Counted from the stretch's first letter, positions 1-8,738 are shown. The stretch is 64,000 nt of DNA from Lewinellaceae bacterium (GCA_020636325.1 JACJYC010000020.1:44054-108053); one strand, 5' to 3'. The notes: generated by a model not told the origin, from the letters alone. Numbers and translations are program-made.

Positions 1-92
1 AAAAAAGTTGGTCTCATGTCGGAAAAGGCTGAACTGAACAAATCGTTGCCAAAATTAAGCATTTTGCCGACTGAAACCAACTCCAATTTATG

Positions 93-650
93 CTAAAACC
101 TATAAGCGATGGCGATGGCTAGCGAGTTGAGGGAAAAACCGGCATTATTGAAGGCTGTGCTGCTTTCTCCGTACTTTTCCAGTGTGAACGTGGAATAAAC
201 GGCCGGAATCGCCTCAATGCCGACCCAGGCGCGCGGCGAAAGATCGTAAAGAAAACCAAGCACGTAACCGATTCCAGGGGAGATGATCGTTTGTTTTGAG
301 TACGCATTGGAATAGAAGGAGAACCCAACCCGGGGTTCAAATCCGTGGTAGAATACGGCCCTGTCCGCAATCCTTTCGCGGGTCTCGCAGCCGACGGCCA
401 GTTCCAGATTGACCTGCCAATTTTTGTTAATCGAGTCGTTCCTTTGGTACTGAAAATTCGAGGCGCCCAGCCTGTAGCGACGCCATTTGGTTTCCGATTT
501 CTCCTTTTTGTACACCAGGTCAAACCCGTTCAGGCTATTGAATCGAATACCGAATTCGCGGTTCGCCGATTGCGCGTTCAGGTGTTGTGCGAGGAGCATC
601 CATACAGCAAGGCAAAGGGCCGCCATGGGCCATACCGTTCGTTTCATCAT
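93..650 (-). CDS. Secreted outer-membrane beta-barrel-like protein, function unknown
   Basis: Encodes 185 residues. The N-terminus is basic, then hydrophobic, and ends in a likely cleavage site after HLNAQ, so it should be exported. The mature part has alternating polar/hydrophobic strands with many aromatic residues and ends in AYRF; a C-terminal aromatic residue is typical of outer-membrane barrels. With about 160 mature residues it would form a small barrel of roughly eight strands. I recognise no catalytic motif and no specific family. It stands alone, with 148 bp separating it from the next gene upstream. The barrel call is an inference from composition and the terminal Phe. Confidence 0.6.
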   Translation of the reverse strand: MMKRTVWPMAALCLAVWMLLAQHLNAQSANREFGIRFNSLNGFDLVYKKEKSETKWRRYRLGASNFQYQRNDSINKNWQVNLELAVGCETRERIADRAVFYHGFEPRVGFSFYSNAYSKQTIISPGIGYVLGFLYDLSPRAWVGIEAIPAVYSTFTLEKYGESSTAFNNAGFSLNSLAIAIAYRF

Positions 651-798
651 TGGAGATTTAAAGGTTTAAGAATGTTGCGGGTAAAATTAAGCCGAACGGC
701 CTGCGGGAAAGGTCATTGAAAGGTTAACGGCGAGCTGAGATCGTTAAGGTTATGAATGAAGACTTAAAATCAGGTTGTGATTGGCCGGAACGGTCGGC

Positions 799-2337
799 TT
801 AGAATCCTTTTTCAGTCAATAGTTTATCGGCCTGATTGAATTTTTTTTGTGATATCATTTCCAAAATTTCAGGAAAAGCCATTTTATCCATAAACCCGGA
901 TTTTTGAAATTTTTCCAATCGTATATTCAGGTTCTCTTGAATCGACTCCTCATAGTCTTTATGAAAGATTCTCGGCTTAAGACCTTTTTCTTTCAAAAGT
1001 TTATTTTCAACCTGGGTAATATTTACCAATTCTTCCTCATCCGTGGTCCAGTGACCTTTTATTTCTTCGGGGATTCCAACCTCCTCGAAAAACCCGGGAT
1101 TGCTGGAGATATTGGCTCCTCTTCGGTTGCGGATTGCATGTCCAAGTTCGTGCCCCAAGGCAATCGAAGTAGGGCTCAATCCTTCTTTTTCATCCTGGGT
1201 CATCACCCTGTTATCCGAATCTTTATGTTCGGCGATGAATCCGACCCTTGATCCGGTTCCTTTATTAAAGAAATATTTTTTATCCCGCAGGATAATCCCG
1301 TTGGGTTTGCCTTTTGACTTGAAGTTTCTGGCTGCCAGTTCATAGGTTGACATCGGGTCCTTATCCCCGTCCAGTTTCCAGAATTCCCCCACTGCCAACG
1401 GACCTGCTGATTTGAGGGAATTGCCCGACTGGTCGGATGGTTCGGCATCCCATCCGGCTGCTGAAATGGTTCCCTTTTTTTTCTTCCAGAGGCCTCCTTC
1501 CATTATATCATGGTCTTTATTGCTCACAGGTGCAATCGTAATATGTTCAGCGGGGTCTTCACCTCCGGCATTGGCCGTCGATACCAGATTCCTGCCCTGC
1601 TTACCTTGTAACAACCGGGCAATGGACGCCAGGGCTTTTACCCGGAATCCCTTATGATCGCGCTCCAGCTCAGTTCCTTTATCTATTTGTTTTTCCGTGA
1701 TCCGGATATTCCCGGTCCCGTTAATAATGCTTTGCCAGGTTGACTGAATATTCTTTTTCTCTTCCGGATCCAGTTTCCGTTCATCAACCGGCAATTCATC
1801 CTGATACCTTATTATTTCACCGATCTGTTTTTCATGTTCAGCCTGCACTTCGTCGAGCAACTGGAGCATGAGTTTTGACTCCGGTGCATCATTTATTCTG
1901 ACTGCGCCGTTGTTCCTGAAGTGTTGGTGAATTACATTATCGAGGTCTGCCAGGATCTGAAGCCGCAGCTGCCTGTATTTCTTACCGTCGTACTCCGGCG
2001 TATATCCATAACCGTAACCCCATGAGGATTGATAATTTTTCAACAAGACCGTGATCTGTTCCTTAGTTTCATTGGTGTCGATATCCTTGTACAAGGAGGA
2101 GAAGGCAGAGTCTTTCATCAGCCTCTGGACTACCCTTTCTGTGGAGGTTTGCGAAGGTTGAGCCGGTTGTCCGGCAGAATGGAAATCGGCAAATTCCCGT
2201 ACAGCCCGCTGAAAACTGATTTCCGGTCTGTTGTCTTCAAAGCTGAAAATGGGGTGCAAATTCCCGGATTTGCGTCGGGGAATACCGGCGGGAGATTTGC
2301 TTGCCGTATCTTTTCTTTTGAAAGAGGTGGAATGCAT
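799..2337 (-). CDS. M91-like zinc metallopeptidase with an injection-system-cargo-like N-terminus
   Basis: Encodes 512 residues with no signal peptide. Residues 33-39 read FEDNRPE, followed by QR at 43-44 and VVQRL at 69-73. From memory, DNRPE...QR...VQR leaders of this kind occur in Bacteroidota proteins linked to extracellular contractile injection systems. The catalytic part has HELGHA at residues 396-401 (His396, Glu397, His400). It is followed by a WTTDEEELVN stretch and an ENKLLKEKGLKPR segment that resemble the M91 (NleD-like) peptidase/effector group, where a downstream Glu is the third zinc ligand. The gene looks more AT-rich than its neighbours, which suggests transfer. A TACATTTG -7 box lies just upstream. 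No injection-system structural gene is in the window. Metallopeptidase: fairly sure. Injected effector: inference. Confidence 0.7.
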   Translation of the reverse strand: MHSTSFKRKDTASKSPAGIPRRKSGNLHPIFSFEDNRPEISFQRAVREFADFHSAGQPAQPSQTSTERVVQRLMKDSAFSSLYKDIDTNETKEQITVLLKNYQSSWGYGYGYTPEYDGKKYRQLRLQILADLDNVIHQHFRNNGAVRINDAPESKLMLQLLDEVQAEHEKQIGEIIRYQDELPVDERKLDPEEKKNIQSTWQSIINGTGNIRITEKQIDKGTELERDHKGFRVKALASIARLLQGKQGRNLVSTANAGGEDPAEHITIAPVSNKDHDIMEGGLWKKKKGTISAAGWDAEPSDQSGNSLKSAGPLAVGEFWKLDGDKDPMSTYELAARNFKSKGKPNGIILRDKKYFFNKGTGSRVGFIAEHKDSDNRVMTQDEKEGLSPTSIALGHELGHAIRNRRGANISSNPGFFEEVGIPEEIKGHWTTDEEELVNITQVENKLLKEKGLKPRIFHKDYEESIQENLNIRLEKFQKSGFMDKMAFPEILEMISQKKFNQADKLLTEKGF

Positions 2338-2763
2338 AATATCGGTAAATCACCCAAATGTAGCTTAATTTTCTAAAATTCCGCTGCTCATTTTTGATGA
2401 ACGCCGTCATACCAACTGCCCAAATAGGACCCCCATTTCACCGGTTTTGTAATCGCAATCTTTGTTTTGAGGCCATTGACTTGCATGCCTTCCAAATGTG
2501 CCTGTCGGATTGCGGCGCCCCCCTTAATTGCCTATTCCCAGCAGCTTCAACAAACTCTCAAGCAGACCTTTCAGGGAAGAGCCGGTATTGTTTTGCTGAT
2601 CGGGAGCCCGCAGCCTAATGACAAAAGGAGCAGATTATCATCCCCGCTTTGATTCACAATTTGAATGGTCATTTCAGGTGTGTTAGGTTTGAATCGACAA
2701 GTTAACCTATTTACAGCGGAATATTAACCCCTTGATCCTGAAATCCTGCCTCCCATTCCGGTC
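2338..2763. other. Gene-free stretch between divergent/convergent units
   Basis: Apart from the -7 box near 2355 I see no convincing gene, repeat or terminator here. Short open frames exist on the plus strand, but they lack family features and a credible codon pattern. Confidence 0.5.
2355..2362 (-). promoter_or_regulatory. Bacteroidota -7 box for the M91-like gene
   Basis: On the minus strand the bases read TACATTTG, an exact TAnnTTTG match. Transcription would start about 11 nt before the ATG at 2337. No clear TTTG -33 element is seen at the expected distance, so this is a partial match. Confidence 0.4.
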
Positions 2764-3381
2764 TCAAACCAGGAATCCCACCACGCAATAACTAATAACG
2801 TTAGCCAGGCCGTGCGAAATCCACCCCGGAATAATGCTGCCTCCCGCCAGTTTTTCATTCAGGTATGCCGATATCCAGGCGCCTAGCGCAGGGAATGCGA
2901 AAATGAAGGCCAGGAAAAGGGGATTCCCGGTGACCGACACAAACAGCAGGACGTGGATAGCGCCGAAAATGACCGCCTGAAGGAGATTGCCGACCCGGAA
3001 CCCCAGCCAACGGATCAGGCGCTTGGCTGCAAAGCCGCGGAAAAAGATCTCTTCGGACAAGGAGGTTTTGATCAGCGCGACGATCAGGAGCGTAATCACG
3101 GTCGGGAGACTGAAGCCCAACACCCTGAACTGGCCCGTAATCGTGCCCGGGTCCGTCAGGATCTGTTTGAATTCCTCATTGAAAAAGGCCAGCGTCAGGG
3201 TCGGCGCCAGAAACACCAGGGTGTTCAGGACGGCAAAGAGATTGGCCCGTGCGGTTGATTTTTTCAAGCCGATATAACCGAAGAAGCCTTTCACCTTCTT
3301 TTTGGCAATCAGATAGACCAGGAACGGAATCAGGGAAAAGGCCAGTACCTGGAGCACTCCGCCGATCAATTGGTTTATCAT
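2764..3381 (-). CDS. CPBP (CAAX/bacteriocin-processing-like) intramembrane metalloprotease
   Basis: A polytopic membrane protein of 205 residues. It carries the family motifs in order: SEEIFFRGF (paired Glu plus Arg), then FGAIHVLLF (His) and WISHGLANVI (second His), all set in hydrophobic helices. These residues form the intramembrane active site in CPBP (Abi) proteases, which cut within or next to membrane segments. The N-terminus has two helices before a basic loop. A small TPR-like gene precedes it by 42 bp on the same strand, so the two may be co-transcribed. The substrate is not predictable. Confidence 0.85.
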   Translation of the reverse strand: MINQLIGGVLQVLAFSLIPFLVYLIAKKKVKGFFGYIGLKKSTARANLFAVLNTLVFLAPTLTLAFFNEEFKQILTDPGTITGQFRVLGFSLPTVITLLIVALIKTSLSEEIFFRGFAAKRLIRWLGFRVGNLLQAVIFGAIHVLLFVSVTGNPLFLAFIFAFPALGAWISAYLNEKLAGGSIIPGWISHGLANVISYCVVGFLV

Positions 3382-3423
3382 TTTTCGCTATTTTAGGTGC
3401 TTAAAGTTGATCTTTACCGGGAT

Positions 3424-3657
3424 TTAGTTTCCGAGGTTTTCTTTGACTTGGCAAAGCCGTTCCCTGGCCTCCTGCCCTTCCGGGAAAGCTTTTACGGCCA
3501 GTTCAAATTCCGAGACCGCGTCCTCCAATCGGCCCGCAGCCATATAGTTTTTGCCTGATAATACCAGGATCCGATAGGCATTCTTTTTCATTTCCAGTTC
3601 CGGATCCCGCCGCTGGATCTCGGTGGATTTTTCCGCCACGGCGGTTCCGTAGGACAT
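3424..3657 (-). CDS. Small TPR-like protein
   Basis: Encodes 77 residues. The segment AYRILVLSGKNYMAAGRLEDAVSEFE... followed by AVKAFPEGQEA has the spacing of about one and a half tetratricopeptide repeats (small-Gly-small in helix A, Ala-x-x-x-F/Y in helix B). It has no signal peptide. It starts at the ATG at 3657, and the CPBP protease gene follows 42 bp downstream on the same strand. A helical protein-binding role is likely, but no partner is evident. A short real gene is more likely than not, although this size leaves doubt. Confidence 0.55.
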   Translation of the reverse strand: MSYGTAVAEKSTEIQRRDPELEMKKNAYRILVLSGKNYMAAGRLEDAVSEFELAVKAFPEGQEARERLCQVKENLGN

Positions 3658-3786
3658 GGCTGTAAATTGAGGTCAGTAATCGGACTTTTATGTCCATTTT
3701 GTTTCTTCAATTTACATACCAGACGCAGCATTTCCGAAAATGCACGACCAATTCCAGGAGAAACACGACTAAAGGTGCTTTAAAAT

Positions 3787-5232
3787 CTATCGCTTGACCA
3801 CCGGTTTCACGGTCAAATGCGTTCCCTTTTTCAATACCAGATAATACATGCCCGCAGGCAGTTTGCCGAGGGGGATCTGCCCGTTACCGGTTTCCAGGAT
3901 GGTGTAATCCGCCATTTTCCCATCCGGATAATACACCATGGCCTCCGTGCTTTCCGGGGCGTCATAGACTGCAACAAAATCCGATGCCGGCACCGGGCCG
4001 ATCCGGATCTGAGACCATTTGGGGTCCGTTGCGGCATTGATCTGGCTGACCACTTGATGCGGCGCAAAAAACAGAATGGTGGCTATAAAGGCAGGCTGGA
4101 CGCATCCGCCGTGGTCAGCCGAAGGGTCGACGTCGATGGCATGTACATCGGGCGCGCCGTTGGCGTTCATGACCGAATCGGCCAGCACGCTGTTGGTATA
4201 CACTACCTGGTCATCGTTCATACAGTAGTAAAGGCGGGTGGGTACCTGTGGCGTCCAGTCATACACGTCATTGGCCCTGAGCGCGATATTCACCGGGTGG
4301 TCCGGGTTGTTCAGGATGGCGTCGAACAGGCTGTCCTGGATCATGTATTTGGGTTTGGAGCCGCCTGCCAGGTTCGTCAGCGTATTGATCAGGGTATCGT
4401 TCAGCTCCGAAAGGGTGATCTGTTCTTCGAAATACTGTTGCATCAAACCGGCGTATGGTTCTTTGAACGCCTGCTGGATCGAATCGTACAATCCGTACAC
4501 ATAATTATAGCTCAGGAAGGTATTCGGGATATAGGCCGGATAAAAATACTCGTCATCCGAGCTCAGGGCATCGATCATGGCGCCTGAAATGCTGTACGGT
4601 CCGGACATGGGCGCCGACGCGATCAGGTTGAATTCGTCGGGGTAATCCTGTTCGAGCGACCGCTGCAGGGCCATGGCCGCATGCCCGCCCTGGGAATATC
4701 CGCAGACGAAAACCTGCTGTTCCGGGTTGACCGCTACGTGGTTGAGGGTTTGCACAAAAGCTTCTGCGGCCCGCAGCATATCCACGCCGACCGAAGCCTC
4801 CGTAGCGGCGTGCACATACGGATGAAATCCGCGGGAATCACCGATCCCCAGGAAGTCGGGCATTATGGAAATATACCCCATGCCGCCGAAGACCAGCGCC
4901 GCCTGGTATCCGCCGCGCAGGTTGGAAGGCGCATCGGAACGGGAATCAACGGTACCGTGCTGGAAACAGAGCAACGGGTACGCCCAATCGCCCGACCGGT
5001 CAGGCACGGCGATCAGACCGGAAGCCGTATCGGGTTGGCTGAATGCGTCGGGCGTTGTATAGGTGAGTTTGTACAATTTCACGCCGTTCTGGATCAGCGG
5101 GCCGAATTGAGCCTGCAGATTGGACAAGGAGCGGTCGCCCAGGTATTCGGATGAAACCAGGTTTTGGGCGAACATACACTGAGCGGTCACCAGCGCAACC
5201 GCTAAGGCTGCGAATCGAGCATTTTTCAACAT
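3787..5232 (-). CDS. Secreted alpha/beta hydrolase with T9SS sorting tail
   Basis: Encodes 481 residues from the ATG at 5232. A signal peptide ends near ALVTAQCMFAQ. The nucleophile elbow GYSQGGH places the catalytic Ser near residue 180. The fold resembles secretory-lipase/prolyl-oligopeptidase-type hydrolases: an HG oxyanion strand lies at FQHGTV, an Asp candidate near NDDQVVY, and the His is probably in DHGGC. The last ~80 residues start with IGPVPASDF and end in a basic VVKR. They match a type A T9SS sorting domain, so the enzyme should be released or anchored at the cell surface. The start lies 2 bp after the GSCFA stop, which points to a coupled operon. Lipase, esterase or peptidase cannot be separated by eye. 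Confidence 0.8.
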   Translation of the reverse strand: MLKNARFAALAVALVTAQCMFAQNLVSSEYLGDRSLSNLQAQFGPLIQNGVKLYKLTYTTPDAFSQPDTASGLIAVPDRSGDWAYPLLCFQHGTVDSRSDAPSNLRGGYQAALVFGGMGYISIMPDFLGIGDSRGFHPYVHAATEASVGVDMLRAAEAFVQTLNHVAVNPEQQVFVCGYSQGGHAAMALQRSLEQDYPDEFNLIASAPMSGPYSISGAMIDALSSDDEYFYPAYIPNTFLSYNYVYGLYDSIQQAFKEPYAGLMQQYFEEQITLSELNDTLINTLTNLAGGSKPKYMIQDSLFDAILNNPDHPVNIALRANDVYDWTPQVPTRLYYCMNDDQVVYTNSVLADSVMNANGAPDVHAIDVDPSADHGGCVQPAFIATILFFAPHQVVSQINAATDPKWSQIRIGPVPASDFVAVYDAPESTEAMVYYPDGKMADYTILETGNGQIPLGKLPAGMYYLVLKKGTHLTVKPVVKR

Positions 5233-5234
5233 GG

Positions 5235-6227
5235 TCAATTGTTTTGTAAATTATCAAGCCTGGATGTAAAGAAAGTTCTTTCATCCGATAAATCCAATTC
5301 GGGAAAGCGCCGGCTCATCTCATCGATCGTCTCCAGCTCGGCCCGCAGAAACCGTCGGTACTCCTCCGTTTCCGGATGAACAGGCCGGTGGTCCATCGCC
5401 GCCCGCAGTCGTCCGGCCCTGCGGACCAATTCCCGGGTCTGTGCGGAAAAATACCAGTCCTGGAAATTTTCCCAGATATAGGCTGCGGCCTGTTCGCTGG
5501 GGTGCGCCATATCGGCGCCGTAGAACCGATAATCGCGCAGGTCGTCGAGCAGCAGTTCATAGGCCGGGAAATAATGTACCGCCCCGAACGACCGTTCCAA
5601 TTGTTCCGCTGCCAGGACCAGGACGGCCTTGCTCCGCTGGTTTTCAACCAATCCGTCGCGCAGGTGCCTCACAGGGCTCACCGTCAGCAGGATTTTCAGG
5701 TCAGGCCGCCTTTCCGTCAGGGTGCGGATGGTCGCCGACAGCTGATCGGCCACCTCCTCCGTTTCCAGCTTTCGGCGGGTAAATTGCCCCGACGGCATTT
5801 TATGACAATTGGCCACCGGTTTGCCTTGCCTGAAATAGACGTACGCCGTACCGAGGGTAAGGATCAGGATACCGGTCCCGGCCAGGAAATCCGCGCCTTG
5901 TTCAACAGAATGATTCATCAATTGTTCGGCCCGGCTTTTGTCGGGATGCGCGTACCGGCTGTGAAAATCGAAATGCCGCCAAAGGTCCTGGTTTTGGAAC
6001 AATTCCTGAGGCCGGACAGGTTCGCGCTTCAAGAGGCGTGTTAATCCGGTACAAATGGAAGCCGGGTCGAAGAGGATGCCAAAGGGATTGACCAGGGTTC
6101 TGAATTTGGATGCCGTCAGCCGCGCGCCGATTTCCTCCGCAAAGCAGGAACCCATGCAGCAGATCGCACGATGGTGGTCGATGTTAAATCCTGGATTTTG
6201 AACCGGCAGCTGCGTTCTGAATTCCAT
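5235..6227 (-). CDS. GSCFA-domain protein (SGNH-hydrolase-like)
   Basis: Encodes 330 residues starting at the ATG at 6227; a TTG ten codons upstream is less likely. The diagnostic GSCFAEEIG motif lies at about residues 26-34, with NPFGILFDP shortly after. ADMAHPSEQAA near the C-terminal third supplies the Asp-x-x-His pair expected for an SGNH-type esterase fold. It has no signal peptide, so it is probably cytoplasmic. GSCFA proteins are common in Bacteroidota, but their substrate is not well established. It is the upstream partner of the T9SS hydrolase, with only 2 bp between them. Confidence 0.85.
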   Translation of the reverse strand: MEFRTQLPVQNPGFNIDHHRAICCMGSCFAEEIGARLTASKFRTLVNPFGILFDPASICTGLTRLLKREPVRPQELFQNQDLWRHFDFHSRYAHPDKSRAEQLMNHSVEQGADFLAGTGILILTLGTAYVYFRQGKPVANCHKMPSGQFTRRKLETEEVADQLSATIRTLTERRPDLKILLTVSPVRHLRDGLVENQRSKAVLVLAAEQLERSFGAVHYFPAYELLLDDLRDYRFYGADMAHPSEQAAAYIWENFQDWYFSAQTRELVRRAGRLRAAMDHRPVHPETEEYRRFLRAELETIDEMSRRFPELDLSDERTFFTSRLDNLQNN

Positions 6228-6669
6228 GCGGTTAAGTGATTTATTATGCAGATCCAAATATAGGACAATCGCAAAAATGAGGCGGGTAATCCTATCAAAA
6301 ACCCGTTGATCGGGAAAACCTGCCGGTCCCTGAAAATCCGAGCCGCTCTTGGGTGAAACAGCCCTTTTTTTTCGAAGTTCGGTACATATTGCTTTTGCGG
6401 CTTACCGTTCCATTTCTCTAACTGACCACTTCTTTATCAAATTCACCGTACCAAAATTGGCTTGTGAAAAAGACAATAAGCCTGAGCGGTCTTTCAAATA
6501 TCCGGCGTACTTTTGACGCATAAGACGACTTGTTTTTTTTGCGACAACAATCCCTTAACCGATTGAAAGTTGTAGCAAATCTTAATCTCATGCCTTTTTT
6601 TAACCTGATAAGCGAGCCGGTCATCGATACCAGGCTCCAATGCTAAGGAAAAAAGCAACTAACTACTGG
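6228..6669. other. Gene-free stretch upstream of the M28 peptidase
   Basis: I find no supported gene. A 68-codon open frame on the minus strand (6418-6624) is rich in Arg and Lys, has no recognisable features and is probably chance. The region ends in a strong plus-strand terminator at 6670-6707, although no plus-strand gene precedes it. A short non-coding transcript may therefore lie here. Confidence 0.4.
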
Positions 6670-6707
6670 AAGCTGACCTGACCCTGATCAGGTCAGCTTT
6701 TTTTAAA
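6670..6707 (+). terminator. Strong intrinsic terminator with no upstream gene
   Basis: A perfect 12-bp stem (6670-6681 paired with 6688-6699, AAGCTGACCTGA arm) has a 6-nt loop and is followed directly by a T run. It points along the plus strand, where no protein gene lies upstream in the window. It may end a small RNA or act as an attenuator for the M28 peptidase gene 290 bp further on. Confidence 0.75.
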
Positions 6708-6994
6708 AAAACCTTCAAACCCATATTAGTTTTGTTTTAGTACTTTCAGTGCGCTCTCGGCACCTAAAACTTTTTTTCTTTTACACCTGCCCTCTTCTGG
6801 CCTCATTATCCATATTATTTACTCCTGAAACCCTTTTTTTTCTTTTTGGGCCGGGCCGGCCCGGTTCGAAGTCCCCCTCCTTTTCTCTACTGCCGGTATG
6901 CTCCCTACAATCAACCAATGTTGAATTTATGTCAAAATCCGCCCGATTGTTGGGTTACAGGGAGTTAATGCCGATATTCGCCAAAAATTTCGCA

Positions 6995-8230
6995 ATGAGA
7001 AAATTGGTTTTATATACCCTGCTGGCAGCAACAACGGCTGCAGCGCTCAACGGTCAGCCCGATCCGGTGATGCAATCCCTGAAAACCGACCTGGTTTACC
7101 TGTCATCCGATTACCTGGGCGGCCGCGAAACCGGCACCGGGCACGAGCAAACGGCTGCCGACTATCTGGCCAACCGGTTCCGGGAAATCGGCCTGAAGCC
7201 CGCCGGAGAAAACGGGACCTGGTACCAGGCTTTCGATTTCAATTATAACACCAACCCGCATGCCCAGGGCGGAGAACCCCGTACCGGTCATAACGTGATC
7301 GGTTATCTGGATAACAACGCCGAACGCACCGTCATCATAGGCGCCCACTTCGACCACCTGGGCATGGGCAAATTCAGCTCGCTCTATACCGGCGAACCGG
7401 CCATCCACAACGGCGCCGACGACAATGCCAGCGGCGTGGCGGCCATGATCCGTATCGCCGCCTACCTGGCCCAGGGCAAAGCCAAAGGCAACAATTACCT
7501 CTTTATCGGGTTCTCGGGTGAAGAGCTGGGCCTCATCGGCTCCAAGTATTTCACCAACCACCCGACCATCGACCTGGCCAAAGCCAATTATATGATCAAT
7601 ATGGACATGGTCGGCCGGCTGAAGGAAGAAAAAGTGCTGGCCATCAACGGAGCAGGCACTTCTCCGGCCTGGAAACCGGTGCTGGACAAGATCTCGGTCG
7701 ACGGCATCAGCGCCAAGACTTCCGATTCCGGGGTGGGCCCTTCGGACCATACTTCGTTCTATCTCAAGGATATTCCCGTATTGCACTTCTTCACCGGTCA
7801 GCACGGCGAATACCACAAACCGGCCGACGATGCCGCACTGATCAATTTCCCCGGCTTGCTGTCGGTCTCAAATTATATCATTGCCGTGATCGAACAGCTG
7901 GACAAGGCCGGAAAGCTTGAATTCACCAAAACCAAGGACGAAGAGGAGGAAGGCGGCAAAAGGGCCTCGCGCTTCAAGGTCACCCTCGGCGTCATGCCGG
8001 ATTACGTCGGCCAGGTCGAAGGCATGCGCGTGGATGCCGTAACGGAAGGCAAGCCCGCCGCCAAAGCCGGCATGAAAAGCGGGGACGTCATCATAAAAAT
8101 CGGCGATACGCCGGTCAAGGATATCTACGGCTATATGGAAGGTCTGGGCAAATATAACCCGGGCGACAAGACCAAGGTCGTGGTGAAACGCGGCAGCGAA
8201 GAAATGACTTTTGATGTCGTTTTTGATTAA
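6995..8230 (+). CDS. Secreted M28-family aminopeptidase with C-terminal PDZ domain
   Basis: Encodes 411 residues from the ATG at 6995, which gives a clean signal peptide ending in LNGQ; the open frame upstream lacks protein character. The M28 zinc ligands are visible in order: GAHFDHLG (His118), NGADDNASG (Asp), SGEELGLIGS (catalytic Glu pair), NMDMVGR (Asp) and a final His in the GEYHKPADD segment. Residues from about 330 form a PDZ domain (VTLGVMPDY, GKPAAKAGMKSGDVI, KYNPGDK). It probably hydrolyses peptides in the periplasm or outside the cell. It stands alone and ends in a long hairpin terminator. Confidence 0.9.
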   Translation: MRKLVLYTLLAATTAAALNGQPDPVMQSLKTDLVYLSSDYLGGRETGTGHEQTAADYLANRFREIGLKPAGENGTWYQAFDFNYNTNPHAQGGEPRTGHNVIGYLDNNAERTVIIGAHFDHLGMGKFSSLYTGEPAIHNGADDNASGVAAMIRIAAYLAQGKAKGNNYLFIGFSGEELGLIGSKYFTNHPTIDLAKANYMINMDMVGRLKEEKVLAINGAGTSPAWKPVLDKISVDGISAKTSDSGVGPSDHTSFYLKDIPVLHFFTGQHGEYHKPADDAALINFPGLLSVSNYIIAVIEQLDKAGKLEFTKTKDEEEEGGKRASRFKVTLGVMPDYVGQVEGMRVDAVTEGKPAAKAGMKSGDVIIKIGDTPVKDIYGYMEGLGKYNPGDKTKVVVKRGSEEMTFDVVFD

Positions 8231-8255
8231 AGGCCGGATCCAAAGTCGCTTTCCA

Positions 8256-8319
8256 GTGAAAATCATTGAAATTTTTTCCGCCAAAGCGCCCAGAAATTTC
8301 AATGATTTTTTCACTTTTT
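8256..8319 (+). terminator. Terminator of the M28 peptidase gene
   Basis: A near-perfect inverted repeat of about 19-21 bp (8256-8274 with 8294-8314) is followed by five Ts. It starts 26 bp after the stop codon. Confidence 0.75.
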
Positions 8320-8387
8320 AAAAACACAAATCACTAATAATCAGCTTTTTAATAAAAATTATACGCATCTATTTTTTCACAACTGAC

Positions 8388-8429
8388 TATTTTTGTACTT
8401 GTTTTGCCTTCAATTTTGTTGAATCTTTG
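8388..8429 (+). promoter_or_regulatory. Candidate promoter for a small-RNA region
   Basis: TATTTTTG at 8388-8395 matches the TAnnTTTG -7 box exactly. A second, weaker box (AATCTTTG) lies at 8422-8429 with TTTG at 8403-8406, but that spacing is short at 15 bp. Either could drive transcription towards the terminator at 8532-8569. Confidence 0.35.
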
Positions 8430-8439
8430 TATCGTGAAG

Positions 8440-8496
8440 ATGGATAAAGAGGTGATAGAAAGGATGGCGGATGGAAGAATCTGCTGTCAACATTGA
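8440..8496 (+). CDS. Possible 18-residue leader peptide
   Basis: ATG at 8440 to TGA at 8494-8496 gives MDKEVIERMADGRICCQH. It begins just after candidate -7 boxes, and its stop overlaps the start of a 29-bp repeated element that leads into a terminator hairpin. The two adjacent Cys near the end are notable. There is no protein family to compare it with. It may be a leader peptide in an attenuator or simply a chance frame in a small RNA. Confidence 0.2.
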   Translation: MDKEVIERMADGRICCQH

Positions 8497-8523
8497 TTAG
8501 GATATGTTCATGGGATTATAATT
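8495..8523 (+). repeat. 29-bp repeated element, copy 1
   Basis: Identical over 29 bp to 8739-8767, and in both places followed 7-8 bp later by an intrinsic terminator. The core ATGTTCATGGGATTA recurs a third time at 8634-8648. Confidence 0.8.
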
Positions 8524-8531
8524 TGTTGGTG

Positions 8532-8569
8532 GTGAGTCGATTAGCTTTTATTTTCGACTCACTTCTTTT
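8532..8569 (+). terminator. Intrinsic terminator after repeat copy 1
   Basis: A 9-bp stem GTGAGTCGA (8532-8540) pairs with TCGACTCAC (8554-8562) and is followed by TTCTTTT. Confidence 0.65.
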
Positions 8570-8590
8570 GAGAGTCCTTAATTCAGATAT

Positions 8591-8648
8591 ATAGCGGCAA
8601 AAAAAAAGCTGACCCGTAAAGGCCAGCCGAATCATGTTCATGGGATTA
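8591..8648 (-). ncRNA. Core repeat plus minus-strand terminator (candidate small RNA end)
   Basis: On the minus strand the core repeat TAATCCCATGAACAT (complement of 8634-8648) is followed a few bases later by a GCTGGCC/GGTCAGC stem with one G-U pair, a short loop and nine Ts (to about 8600). Element plus hairpin thus appears in both orientations in this region. The function is unknown. Confidence 0.4.
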
Positions 8649-8738
8649 ATGAAAGCACTAAATCACGCCGCTAAGGTAGGAAGAAATTTCTTTTTTCCTA
8701 GAATAATCAGGGAATTTTTTTTCCTTTCTACCCTTTTC

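Noticed and set aside
2394..2652. Two overlapping plus-strand frames of 60-75 codons
   Set aside because: Cys/Pro-rich with no recognisable fold, and no promoter or partner gene. Treated as chance.
6418..6624. 68-residue basic open frame on the minus strand
   Set aside because: No recognisable domain, signal or conserved pattern, and amino acid use unlike the neighbours. Most likely chance.
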